A stretch of 64,000 bases of DNA from NCBI RefSeq assembly GCF_000234665.1, contig NC_018324.1, forward strand, positions 1,856,942-1,920,941. The letters are read 5' to 3'. The notes below the pieces were generated by a model that saw only the letters and a list, made by a program, of their open reading frames with translations, was not told the DNA's origin and ran no database searches. Shown here one piece after another: positions 51,868-60,880 of this stretch. This stretch comes from Leishmania mexicana MHOM/GT/2001/U1103. Its lineage: Eukaryota > Euglenozoa > Kinetoplastea > Trypanosomatida > Trypanosomatidae. The translations under genes were made by a program, and so were the position numbers. How positions within the stretch are numbered: the first letter of the stretch is position 1; every line of letters starts with the position of its first letter.

Positions 51868-53562
51868 CTAGAGATGATAGGCAGCGGCTGTGTCGTACAA
51901 AACGGCCGCGGCATCGCGCAGTTCCGTCTTTGAGACCCCGTAGCGCTCAAAGTGATGCACAAATGCGCCGACGTTGAGCAGCTCCTCTGCGCGGCGAGCG
52001 GCATCCGCCAGCGACGCGCCAACCATGGGCGTTGGGCTGTACAAGGTGACGCTGTGGTCCGGCCGGGTGTGCGACGATGTGGCGCGCCACTCCTCGGCCG
52101 GGCTGACAAAGAGCGACGTCATCGGGAATGGCGACGAGACGTTGTTGGTCATAAGATGACGCAGCTCACGGATGCCGTCGGTATGCGCCGCAACCCCGCG
52201 AATAGCCCACAAGCAGCTCCGGTGCTGCATGTAAAACGCGGAGGCGTCAGCTAACCTATTAGTCGTTGCTTTTCCTTCTGAGCGCGAGAATCCCGTGTCG
52301 GCGGACGGAGATAGTGCACTTGGAGCAGTGAAGCTGTGTTGCGCCGTTCGAGCCGCTTCGCCGAGCACCGCAGCCCACGTTGTGGAGCCAGTGACCATCT
52401 GCGGCGCGAGTGAGCCTGTGAAGAACTTCATCACCGGGTCCAGCGAAAGGGCCTCGATGACATCGCCGGCAGTGGCGTACCGCTGCGGTGCCGTCCCTTC
52501 CGCGACGCAGCCAGATGGGCCGCTCCCCAAGATGCCTCGGGCCGCTCCAGTACTCGTGCCGAGGATGCGGTTTTTCGAGAGGTCTTTTTGGGGAGACGGG
52601 AGAGTGTAAAGAAGCTGCGGTAGGTGAAGCGGGGCGAGCACCCCGCTGATGCGCTGGTTAATAAGCTGGAAGGACACTTCTCCGGCGTCTTTGAAGCCGC
52701 GATTCGCCCGCGCGCCCTTCAGTTCCCCTGCGATAGAGTCATTGTAGGCAATGAATACGCCGTCCGCCAAGCCGCCAAGGGTGCTGACCGCCATGACAAC
52801 GTTGTACCACTGCGTCACAACCTCGCCGCAACTGAACGGCCACACGACGGAGTGCAGCAACGTGGAGCGTGGGAACATCGTCTTGATCTCTTCCGCAACG
52901 AGGCAGCTGACACCCGAGCCGGTGCCGCCGGCGATGCTGTGAAGGACGTGGAAGGTCGACACGACGGTACCTTTCTGCTCGCTCTCGCGTCGAAGACATT
53001 CCACGATGGCGTCGCGACGGCTTTGTCCTTGTTGGTGGTACCCAAAGGCCCAGTTGTTGGCGCTGCCCTCACCGCGGGTCACACACTGCTGCGGCGCCAG
53101 GGAATAGAGGCGCCTCGACGCAGACTGCGGTGACGGAGAAGATGAGGACGAAGGAGAGAATTCGTGTTGCTCGAGTTGCCCGTTAGCACGCTGCACTGCG
53201 GCGGCAATCACTTTGGGCTCCATATCCACCAACACACACCGCGGCTGCGGCAGAGAGGTGTCGATAGTCGCGCGCTCCTCCTCCTGCGCGTAGTAAGATA
53301 AGGAGTAGTACTGCCGGTGCCCTATGCGCCTCGCCGCCCCGGAAGGCTCACGCGACGACCCCGTTGCTGAGCACGCCGCTGCTGAGCGCTGATGGTGGCG
53401 CCGCGCCGGCGGCGGTCGCAGCGCAGGTCGAAAGTCCATGGCTGACACGCGCATCTGGTAGCCCTCATCGACGCTCGCCTCTGCCTCGGATGCGACAGTG
53501 TCCAGAAATGCCGTGCCGACTTGATTGCCGCACTGTCCTACAAATACGTGAACAGTGGCCAT
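51868..53562 (-). CDS. Delta-tubulin
   Basis: A 564-residue protein from the ATG at 53562 (MATVHVFVGQCGNQVGTAFL). The frame is open to 53676, but the added 38 residues are a hydrophobic UTR-type sequence and tubulins start at this Met. Tubulin marks: GQCGNQ (9-14), VLVDMEPKVI (110-119), NNWAFGYHQQG, the GTP-binding AGGTGSG loop (211-217), then VWPFSCGEVVTQWYNVVMAV. The C-terminal half ends with VHHFERYGVSKTELRDAAAV, the counterpart of Y-KYG-EE in delta-tubulins. MEPKVI and NNWA-GY favour delta over alpha, beta, gamma or epsilon. Delta-tubulin is needed for triplet microtubules in basal bodies. About 100 extra residues relative to human delta-tubulin lie in loops at about 55-90, 135-155 and 340-420 and are Ser/Ala/Arg-rich. 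The acidic C-terminal tail of alpha/beta-tubulin is absent. Confidence 0.88.
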   Translation of the reverse strand: MATVHVFVGQCGNQVGTAFLDTVASEAEASVDEGYQMRVSAMDFRPALRPPPARRHHQRSAAACSATGSSREPSGAARRIGHRQYYSLSYYAQEEERATIDTSLPQPRCVLVDMEPKVIAAAVQRANGQLEQHEFSPSSSSSPSPQSASRRLYSLAPQQCVTRGEGSANNWAFGYHQQGQSRRDAIVECLRRESEQKGTVVSTFHVLHSIAGGTGSGVSCLVAEEIKTMFPRSTLLHSVVWPFSCGEVVTQWYNVVMAVSTLGGLADGVFIAYNDSIAGELKGARANRGFKDAGEVSFQLINQRISGVLAPLHLPQLLYTLPSPQKDLSKNRILGTSTGAARGILGSGPSGCVAEGTAPQRYATAGDVIEALSLDPVMKFFTGSLAPQMVTGSTTWAAVLGEAARTAQHSFTAPSALSPSADTGFSRSEGKATTNRLADASAFYMQHRSCLWAIRGVAAHTDGIRELRHLMTNNVSSPFPMTSLFVSPAEEWRATSSHTRPDHSVTLYSPTPMVGASLADAARRAEELLNVGAFVHHFERYGVSKTELRDAAAVLYDTAAAYHL

Positions 53563-55039
53563 TTTTCCAAGGTCAAGGAGAAGACACGCAGAGTAGGAGA
53601 AAAAAAGCAGAACGAGGAAAAAAAGATGCAAAGGTGGCACGCCGAACGTGGGGGCGGGAGGTGCCCATTTACTCAAGGAAGAACGTGAACAAAGGTGAGG
53701 TCGTCTGCACGCATATCTCTGTGTATGCGTCTATGTGTCTATCTGTATGTGTGTATGTTTGTGTGTGTGTGGTGTGCGCAGGCGCGAATGCCCGCAACGA
53801 CGAACACAAGAACAAATCTCAGAATACGCAGATGACGCAAGCAATGATTCGAACGCGTCCACTCTACGACGACGGAAAAAGGAGAGCGGATGGGAGCAGT
53901 CGTACCACCAACACGTTTGGAGCGGTGTGCAACGTCCCGTTACAACTCAACTTCTCAGCGCCCTTTACGATATGTATATGTGTGCGCGTGTGCCTACCCC
54001 TCTCCCAATGGACCAGAGCAGGTTCAGCTCAGTTTTTGTAGAGGGGCCAAAGAAGGAGCACGCCATACAGCAATTTTACTTGTGATCGGCATGGACCGTG
54101 GCGAGAGACAAGGATGCTGCTGAGTGTCTGGGTGCTTGCTGCGATAGAGGAGTGAAGTGGGCTACTGCCCGACACACAATGATGATCACCAAAAGAGATG
54201 AAAGAGGTGAAAGCGGGGCAGAGAGAATGAGATACGGTCTGCAGAGCGTAGCAGTCGGTGGTCAGCAAAGCATTCTTATTCTCAGCTTCAAGTCCCGGAA
54301 TCGAGAGTCGATCTATCTGCGTCCTTCAGTAAAGGTGCCTTCTAGCACTCAACACGAACCCATCCACCTCGTGGCGATGAAACAGTAGGACTGGCTCTTC
54401 CGTTGCAGATGTCTTCGCTTTCCAAGAGAGGGGGGTCACTTTTCTCAGCAACGCTTTCTCCTCCCCCCACTCCTCGCCTTTTCCGAATTGACCGAGTTGT
54501 CTGCGATGCCTACCCACCTTTACGGCGTCTTTCCTCCGCCTACTCCAAGCCACGGGCGCGTACACGCCGGCGGACGCGCCCGTCCCCCCTCCCCTCCCTT
54601 CCCCATGAGGCGTGTGGATATCGTCATGTCAGGCAGCACAAGGGAGAGAGAACGAGAGCGCTCGGGCAATGCGACAAGCATTAAAAAAGGGAAGAGGGGG
54701 AGGGGAGGGGGTGGAGGAACACCAACGGCACCGTTTACGGACGCGTTAAGTACGGAGCTTACAACACGCGCGCCATATGCACAGCACGAAAAGGCAAAAA
54801 AAAGAGAAAAAAATAGAAAAGTAGAAGCGAGCTGCGTTACGGTGCGGAAACACAAGACAGGGGAGTCCGGCGCAAGAGGAATGAGGAGACGGAGAGGCAG
54901 ACGACGCACCTTCTCTCCTTCCCATACGTGCGCCGCGTACACCCGTGGGGCACACACAGACACAGAGAGAGAGACTTGATCGCGCTAACGTGTCTATTTC
55001 TCTGTCATAAAAACATGAGTTTAACTCCTCTCTAGACCC
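53563..55039 (-). other. Intergenic spacer upstream of delta-tubulin
   Basis: About 1.5 kb with no supportable gene. It has a GT-rich repeat (53729-53772) and A/G-rich + strand sequence directly upstream of the delta-tubulin start (53590-53640), a pyrimidine tract for its trans-splicing. Confidence 0.5.
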
Positions 55040-55059
55040 GGCCCGTCACCGGCCCACCC

Positions 55060-55480
55060 GCTTAGTGCGAAGCAGTGCTATGCACACGCATGCTAGACCA
55101 ATACGACGAATCGACCATCTGAGCACGGCTTCTTCCTGACACCTTACCTACCCCGCCACCTCGCAGGTCGCCTCACAGCCGCCTCCCATTATGCCGCTCG
55201 TTACTTGGTGATTCAGAGTGCCAATACCAGTGGGCGGTGTAAGGGCCCAGGGTGAGATACGTTCGAGTGACACTGACACTCTGCCCATCCTGTGGATGGT
55301 ACGAACCTGAGCACTGTCACAGCTCGCTCCGGCGCTACGCCTTTCATGACCTGGCCGCCAACATCAGTAGCGATACATCGCTCTGGCCTCCCCCACATCA
55401 CAGGGTACCCGACCCTGCCACCAGCAGAGATGGTTTCGGGATTCTCAGCAATATGGGGCCTCCTTCGCTTATCGACGGAA
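55060..55480 (-). repeat. Degenerate SIDER-like retroposon, copy C
   Basis: The minus strand carries the 34-bp core (55350-55383) shared with copies A and B and a 19-bp block (55163-55181) identical to copy B. It lies in the 3' flank of the minus-strand gene ending at 56086, in the sense orientation, the usual position of SIDERs. The open frame across it is not a gene. Boundaries are approximate. Confidence 0.55.
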
Positions 55481-56085
55481 TGGGATCTGGAGACTGATAC
55501 CGCGCCGAGGCGCTCCCCGTCATCGGGAACGCAGAGAGACTCACACCTCCAAGCTAACCTGGAGAGATGGAGGGCGTCAAGAGGGAGAGAGGGAAGGGTG
55601 CACGAGAGAAAGAGGACTGAGACACTGGAGTGAACCAGGCAATAGACAGACAGCTTGCCAACGCAGCGTCTCACACCCCAAGCCTTTTAACGATTCGTGC
55701 ATGACGGCCAAGTAAGCACCCCTTTTTCTCGCTTCGGGGTTGCGGATTGACAGTCATCCTGCAACAAGAAACGTCGCAACCACGAGAACACCAATAACTG
55801 ACCAAATTGCGGCCGACAACGCTATAGCGTCGCAGCAATGCTTACCGATGCATACCCGCCAAGCAGAAAAAAAGGAAGCAACGCCCCGTGCAGAGAATAT
55901 GGAGCAGCTGCGCTTCTCACTTGCAGCCGTCTTCTGAAACAACAAAAAAAGCGCCACCCTTACAAAACGCGCGGGCGGCTGCGTCACGACGGGAGAGCCC
56001 CTAATCCCACAGAGACGTTAGCACTGGACACTGCATCCCACTCGCCCACCCCTCCTTGCGGGATATGACCTCTTCCTTCAGGTGA

Positions 56086-57144
56086 TTACACCACCACAAC
56101 CCAGCGCCGTCGTCGACCTGGTCGGCAGTGAGTTTTACCACCACCAACACAGCCGCCGCTACCACCGCCACTGTTCGCTGCCGCCGCGCTGTCTTCGCCA
56201 CGGGCCCCACTCACCAACCCGCTGCTAGTTGGCGTCGAGGATGCTGTACCTCCCTGCAGGCGCCTAATACGGCGCGCTACGGTGCCGTTCCAAGTCAGTC
56301 CAGGACGCATCACTCTCTCCACGCAGAAGGCAAAGCCGATCATCATCAGCTCCGCCACCACGAGTGTACCGCGATGCCGCTGTCGAAGAAGAAGAAGACG
56401 AGGCTTAATGGCATGCCGCACGTAGAAGCGCAGAATCACCACTTGCACCCGCCTAAAGACTGTCAGTCTACCCTCACAGACGGGGTAGCAGAAGTCCTGA
56501 TGGAGAAGCAGAACATCGCGCCGCAGAAACCACACACGCGTAACCAGGCTTTCGACCTCGGGGTCACCGCCGAGGCTAAACGTGGATGGCTGGTAAACGA
56601 TATTCCGCGCGGCGCCGTCCTCCTTTCGCGAATCGCGCCTCCCGCCGAGCGACCGCTCCTGTGAGTCGAAGATGTACGTGGTTAGCTGCACGGCGTTGTC
56701 AACGACGTAGTCCTCGCCTAAAGAACCCCACTTCTGCCGAAACTGCACATCCTCAACAACCTGCTCCAGTATTACCTTCGCAAAATCGATTCGCTGCATC
56801 CTGATTTTGTGAACAAGCGTATCGCAGCCGCGCAGGAACGGCTCTCGCAGACATCGTTGATATGACTGAAGTCCATGCGCATCCCAGTCTTCCGGCGAGA
56901 GCGTCAACCTATCTTGAAATGGGTTCGTGAGGGCACGCTGCACGAGGTCTACCATCTCCAGCACCTCCCCACAGAGGTTGCAGAGTCCAACCCCATCGCA
57001 TGGGGTCAGAAGAGAGAAGACATACTCCTGAGCTGCTGAGCTGTCCGGCAACCGCGTCAGGTCCAAGAGTAGTGGAAGTGTCAACAGCAGGACGGTCGTG
57101 ACAAGGGTGCGATTAAGGGACACCGATCCTCTCCGAAGAGACAT
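56086..57144 (-). CDS. Membrane-anchored or secreted protein of unknown function
   Basis: A 352-residue protein from the ATG at 57144. The upstream open frame to 57381 encodes only Cys/Val/Phe-rich UTR-type sequence. Residues 11-30 (LVTTVLLLTLPLLLDLTRLP) form a signal peptide or N-terminal anchor. The putative luminal part has cysteines in C-GVGLCNLC (about 48-57) and further Cys at 96, 104, 219 and 223, with alternating amphipathic helices (VLEMVDLVQRAL; MQRIDFAKVILEQVVEDVQF), a pattern compatible with disulfide-bonded helical domains such as saposin-like or canopy-like folds, though no family is assigned. A second hydrophobic stretch (LVVAELMMIGFAFCVERVM) may be a membrane segment. The tail is Gly/Ser/Arg low-complexity. 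Coding bias is good through residue ~290. Confidence 0.6.
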   Translation of the reverse strand: MSLRRGSVSLNRTLVTTVLLLTLPLLLDLTRLPDSSAAQEYVFSLLTPCDGVGLCNLCGEVLEMVDLVQRALTNPFQDRLTLSPEDWDAHGLQSYQRCLREPFLRGCDTLVHKIRMQRIDFAKVILEQVVEDVQFRQKWGSLGEDYVVDNAVQLTTYIFDSQERSLGGRRDSRKEDGAARNIVYQPSTFSLGGDPEVESLVTRVWFLRRDVLLLHQDFCYPVCEGRLTVFRRVQVVILRFYVRHAIKPRLLLLRQRHRGTLVVAELMMIGFAFCVERVMRPGLTWNGTVARRIRRLQGGTASSTPTSSGLVSGARGEDSAAAANSGGGSGGCVGGGKTHCRPGRRRRWVVVV

Positions 57145-59169
57145 GCTGGAGACGGAAGAGCTCCCCACACCTCCCGGAAAGAACAAGAAAACAGACACGT
57201 AACACACAGCGAGAAAAAAAACAAAGCAGATGCAGCCGGAAAGGGCAAGGAAACAGCGGCGCACCGCTACACACCGGACCGTCACCCACACAAGAACCAC
57301 AAAAAACAAGCACGCGCACAGCCGGATCCACACGACCACACAGAGGCACCGAGATAGGGAGAGAGAGAGACCGACAGACACACGAATGGGAGATAAGCAA
57401 TGGAAACCAGACGAGTGTCAAAGTTGAAACGGTTGCCTCCCCCCACCAAGGCGAGAGTACTCCTCGTTCACGCTAGAAACGGAATAATATATATATTTCT
57501 AAGCGCTGAGTGTGAAGTCCACGAGGGCAAGGCGTAGGATAAGAAAGGGGACTGCGGCACAGATAGACAAGACGCCGCGCGGTGTACACACAAAACGAGA
57601 GAAGAGCCCAGGGGAGTCGATGTGACAACAATGCTCGCTCGATAGTGCGAGAGGCAAGCACTCACTCTCAGGTATGCCCTTTGAACGTCCTTGTTGCCCT
57701 TCCCCAGCCTCGCTGACTCCGCCTTTCGTCCAACTGTTAACTTGGCTTGTGTAGCGAAGTTGTGCACGGAGAAGGGGACAAGATGCCCGCGGCAACGCCG
57801 ATCAGGCTGAAGGAGTGAAGATGCCACCTACAAGAGTCAAAAAAGGGCGCAACACTCTCGTCATAGTGCCGGAAGTCAGCGGTAGACACCCTCTCCCCCA
57901 AAAAAGATGGTCTTTGACACTGCAGCAGGAGACTACGCCCTTGAGCAGAGAGGGTCAACCTGAGGCACGAGGTGACGAACTAGTCTGCAGCAATCATACA
58001 ACAGAGTAACCAGGCGCATGCAAGGTGACTGGAGGAGGGACAGGGAGAGAGAAAGTCTTTCTCTCGCCGTAGGTGCGTGTGTGCGCGCGACACAGCGAGT
58101 ACGAAAGAACGAGTTGTAAGGAGAGGCACACGTCCAGTACTTCTTTTTTTTGCGCTCTCTCCGATTACACGACTACGCCTGGGAAGATCGACTGCGCGGA
58201 CGTGACTCCGCGTCAAGAAGACAACAACAAAAGGTGCAACACGGGAGAGGGAGGGGGAGAGTAACGCAACAGCTCGGGAACAAACGACTCAAAGCATGCT
58301 TAAACATGAATAGGCAGCACTGTGCATGCGCAACCACGTATGTGAAACCTCATCCCTTGAACTCTCCAACTTTTCCATGCGAATACCGCGAATTCACCCA
58401 GCATAGGACCTTCTTCCTCTGCAGCAATTCCAGCTAGAAAGTTGGGTGCGGGGGTGGGGGAAGGCGATATTGCCCGCTCACTAATCCCGGATCGCACTGG
58501 CGACACAACGGTGGCGACCCATCCCGCTCTCTAGCCTCCGCTACACCGACACGCTGCCTCCGCGAAGGCTTGTGCTGAGGGGGGGTTAAACCGACTCACA
58601 GGGGAGCGCGACAGCGCATCTTTCCTTCTATTCTTTGTTTTTTTTTAACCGCTCAAACCACAGAGCCAAAACAAGAAATGATCGCAGACTCAAATGAAGA
58701 AAATAACGTGTGCCTCACCTCCATAACACCCCCCGCTGTGTATGTGTATGCGTGTGTGTGTCTTTTCCTCTCCTGGAGGACGGACCACGCGTGCGTGCGG
58801 GATCACACTGCACCCCACGCCCTCCCATCGCCGCCGACTCATTCGCTTAGTCCACAGACTGTATACCACGCAGAAAACAACAGACGGTGGTTGATACTGC
58901 GTCGACTAACGAGTGATGCGAGGCAAACACGAGACAGTGCCGGGTGTGCGCATCCTATGCTAGTCCTGTCGGTGAGACTGTTCCCTCGCCGAACACGTCT
59001 GTGACTCGACTCAGTTGGCTAGGGCCTCTACACACCCCCTTCCCCGTCTCTTCTCCAGTCCAGAACGGTGAGAGCAAATAGGAGTACAATGCGTCCGCAA
59101 CGGTGGAAGCGCCGAGAAGAAAAGAAGTGGAGTACATGTCTCCCCGTAGCCGCGTTCTCGTAGCCAGCC
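57145..59169 (-). other. Intergenic spacer, ribosomal protein SA to unknown membrane protein
   Basis: About 2 kb without a supportable gene. GA-rich + strand sequence near 57345-57385 precedes the downstream gene. It also has a TA-rich tract at 57486-57496, T-runs at 58143-58150 and 58638-58647, and a balanced-composition patch (58430-58590) that might be an old retroposon fragment but lacks the 34-bp core. Confidence 0.5.
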
Positions 59170-59910
59170 CTACGCCTCCCACGCGTTGTCGTCGTTGCGC
59201 TCCACCCAGCCGAAGCCCTCCTCCGCCTCCGCGACGGGCACCGCAGCGGCCGCAGCGGCCTTCTCCTCCGCAGCCTCGTTGGGGTCGCGGTAGAAGAACA
59301 GGTCCACCTTCTCCTCCCACGGCACAGAGCGCACAATAGTGCCGCGCAGGCGCAGCACCTCGCGCGCAAGCAGCCAGTACATCATGCCGATCGACTTGAT
59401 GCCGCGGTTGTTGCACGGGATCGCAATGTCCACGTACTCCAGCGGCGCGTCCGTGTCGCACAGCGCAATCACAGGGATGTTCACCAGCGACGCCTCGCGG
59501 ATGGCCTGGTGGTCCGTGCGCGGGTCCGTCACCACAAGCACGCGCGGCTGCACGAACTTCTTCTGGATCTGGTTCGTGAACGTACCAGGGATGAAGCGGC
59601 CGCCGTGGAAGCTCGTGCCCACGTGCTGCGAGAACTTGTAGATGGCGCGTGTGCCGTACAGGCGCGACGAGCACACGCACACGTCCTTCGGGTTCTCCAC
59701 AGCCGCGATCACGCGAGCAGCGAGGATCAGCTTCTCCCACATCATGTGCACGTCGATGATGTGGCTGCCCTCCGCCGTGCGGCCGTAGATGTACTTCTTC
59801 ATCGCACTGCTCTGGTTGCGCGTGCCAATGTGGCACCGCATCGCCAGCAGCTTCTGCGCGTCGCTCTCCTTCATCCGGAGAACCTTCGAGCCAGACTCCA
59901 CAGCGGTCAT
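59170..59910 (-). CDS. RPSA: 40S ribosomal protein SA (uS2, laminin-receptor-type)
   Basis: A 246-residue protein from the ATG at 59910 ([20 protein letters not shown]). The frame is open to 60048, but that extension is CA-repeat and pyrimidine-tract sequence. All uS2/RPSA blocks are present: [93 protein letters not shown], then [20 protein letters not shown] and [20 protein letters not shown]. It is a structural protein of the small ribosomal subunit near the mRNA exit, needed for 40S maturation. The C-terminal tail is short, ending [16 protein letters not shown], and lacks the long extension of animal RPSA. Codon bias is extreme (nearly all G/C-ending), as expected for a highly expressed gene. 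Confidence 0.95.
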   Translation of the reverse strand: MTAVESGSKVLRMKESDAQKLLAMRCHIGTRNQSSAMKKYIYGRTAEGSHIIDVHMMWEKLILAARVIAAVENPKDVCVCSSRLYGTRAIYKFSQHVGTSFHGGRFIPGTFTNQIQKKFVQPRVLVVTDPRTDHQAIREASLVNIPVIALCDTDAPLEYVDIAIPCNNRGIKSIGMMYWLLAREVLRLRGTIVRSVPWEEKVDLFFYRDPNEAAEEKAAAAAAVPVAEAEEGFGWVERNDDNAWEA

Positions 59911-60217
59911 CGTGACGGGTCGCGAAGAGGGGGTGGGGGTATCGAATAACGAAAAACGGGGGAAGGGGTGAAAACTAGCCGAAGACAATAAACGGGAGAT
60001 ATGGACGTTTGTGTGTGTGTGTGTGTGTTGTGGTTCGTGTTCGCGCAACCCCCCATGCGCGAATACAGCACGGCGGGAAGAGGTGGCGCGAGGGGCAGCG
60101 GATGCGCGATGCAGAGAACGGAGAAAAATGTATCAATCAACGGTTACCGTTGGGGGTTTGTGAGAGCGTGATGAGAGGGAGAGAGGGGGGAGAGAGGCTC
60201 AGAGAGGAGAATCAGGA
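59911..60217 (-). promoter_or_regulatory. 5' flank of RPSA: pyrimidine tracts, predicted splice acceptor, GT repeat
   Basis: On the minus strand a T/C-rich stretch ends in a CTAG whose AG (59975-59976 on the +) is about 65 nt before the RPSA ATG and is a plausible spliced-leader acceptor. Further upstream is a GT/CA repeat (about 60010-60031). Prediction from pattern only. Confidence 0.35.
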
Positions 60218-60613
60218 TTACGTCAGCCACAGCAAGCAGACTCGACGCGCCGAACGAGGAGTGCAGAGAGAGCGAGAGGAAAGCTCCATGAGCTCTTCAG
60301 ACAGCACAAGGACGCATTCGCCTTCAAAGGTGACGTGGTATGGACGAGGAAGAGGCGGTCGGTTGTTTACCCATTCGAGCCGCTCATCCCTTGTCATGGT
60401 CACACAGAAGCAGACAGTGCACTGTAGTGTTACGCTCTTTTCCTGTCCTTCAGTGAACGATGTTTGTATGTGGGTACGGTGCGCATAGTCCTCCATCGCT
60501 GCGGACGGAAGAAGACGGACGTACGCGTCAGACGGCAAAGAAAAGAAGAGGCGCAAGTCGGCCGCACGCCGAACAAGAGAAGGCATCGGCGGCTTGACTT
60601 TTGTAGTATACAT
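60218..60613 (-). CDS. Small hypothetical protein
   Basis: A 131-residue frame from the ATG at 60613; the frame stays open to 60787 (189 residues), but the extra N-terminus is Cys/Leu/Val-rich UTR-like sequence. The stretch from KPPMPSLVRRAADLRLFFSL to RPYHVTFEGECVLVLSEELM has balanced composition, a CTVCFC cysteine cluster, WVNNRPPLPRPYHVTF, and reasonable codon use, unlike the flanking pyrimidine tracts. No domain recognised, no signal peptide on the short form. It sits between RPSA and CFAP58 on the coding strand. It may be a real small gene or a long chance frame. Confidence 0.42.
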   Translation of the reverse strand: MYTTKVKPPMPSLVRRAADLRLFFSLPSDAYVRLLPSAAMEDYAHRTHIQTSFTEGQEKSVTLQCTVCFCVTMTRDERLEWVNNRPPLPRPYHVTFEGECVLVLSEELMELSSRSLCTPRSARRVCLLWLT

Positions 60614-60880
60614 GGATGAAGCAAGCAGCCCCAAGGACACTTGTCGTAACAGCAACAGGGGTAAAAACATTGACGCGCACACACCTGCACGTACGCAGCG
60701 ACAGACTCCAGAGCAGCGCACGCAAAATTGTCGTGTGATAGCAAACACAGATATCGGAACGACTTCAGGAAATGAGAGAGCGGCCATGAATCCTCACACG
60801 CAGCGGACAGAGCGCCCTGGCAGGTGCGTCTTTGATAACTGGCAAGCAGAGTTCATTGATCGATCATTCACCTCCATGAA

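Noticed and set aside
55213..55674. 153-residue minus-strand frame over retroposon copy C
   Set aside because: Covers the shared repeat core, has no domain and no codon bias; repeat-derived.
59911..60048. 46-residue N-terminal extension of ribosomal protein SA
   Set aside because: Encoded by a CA repeat and pyrimidine tract; uS2 proteins start at the downstream ATG.
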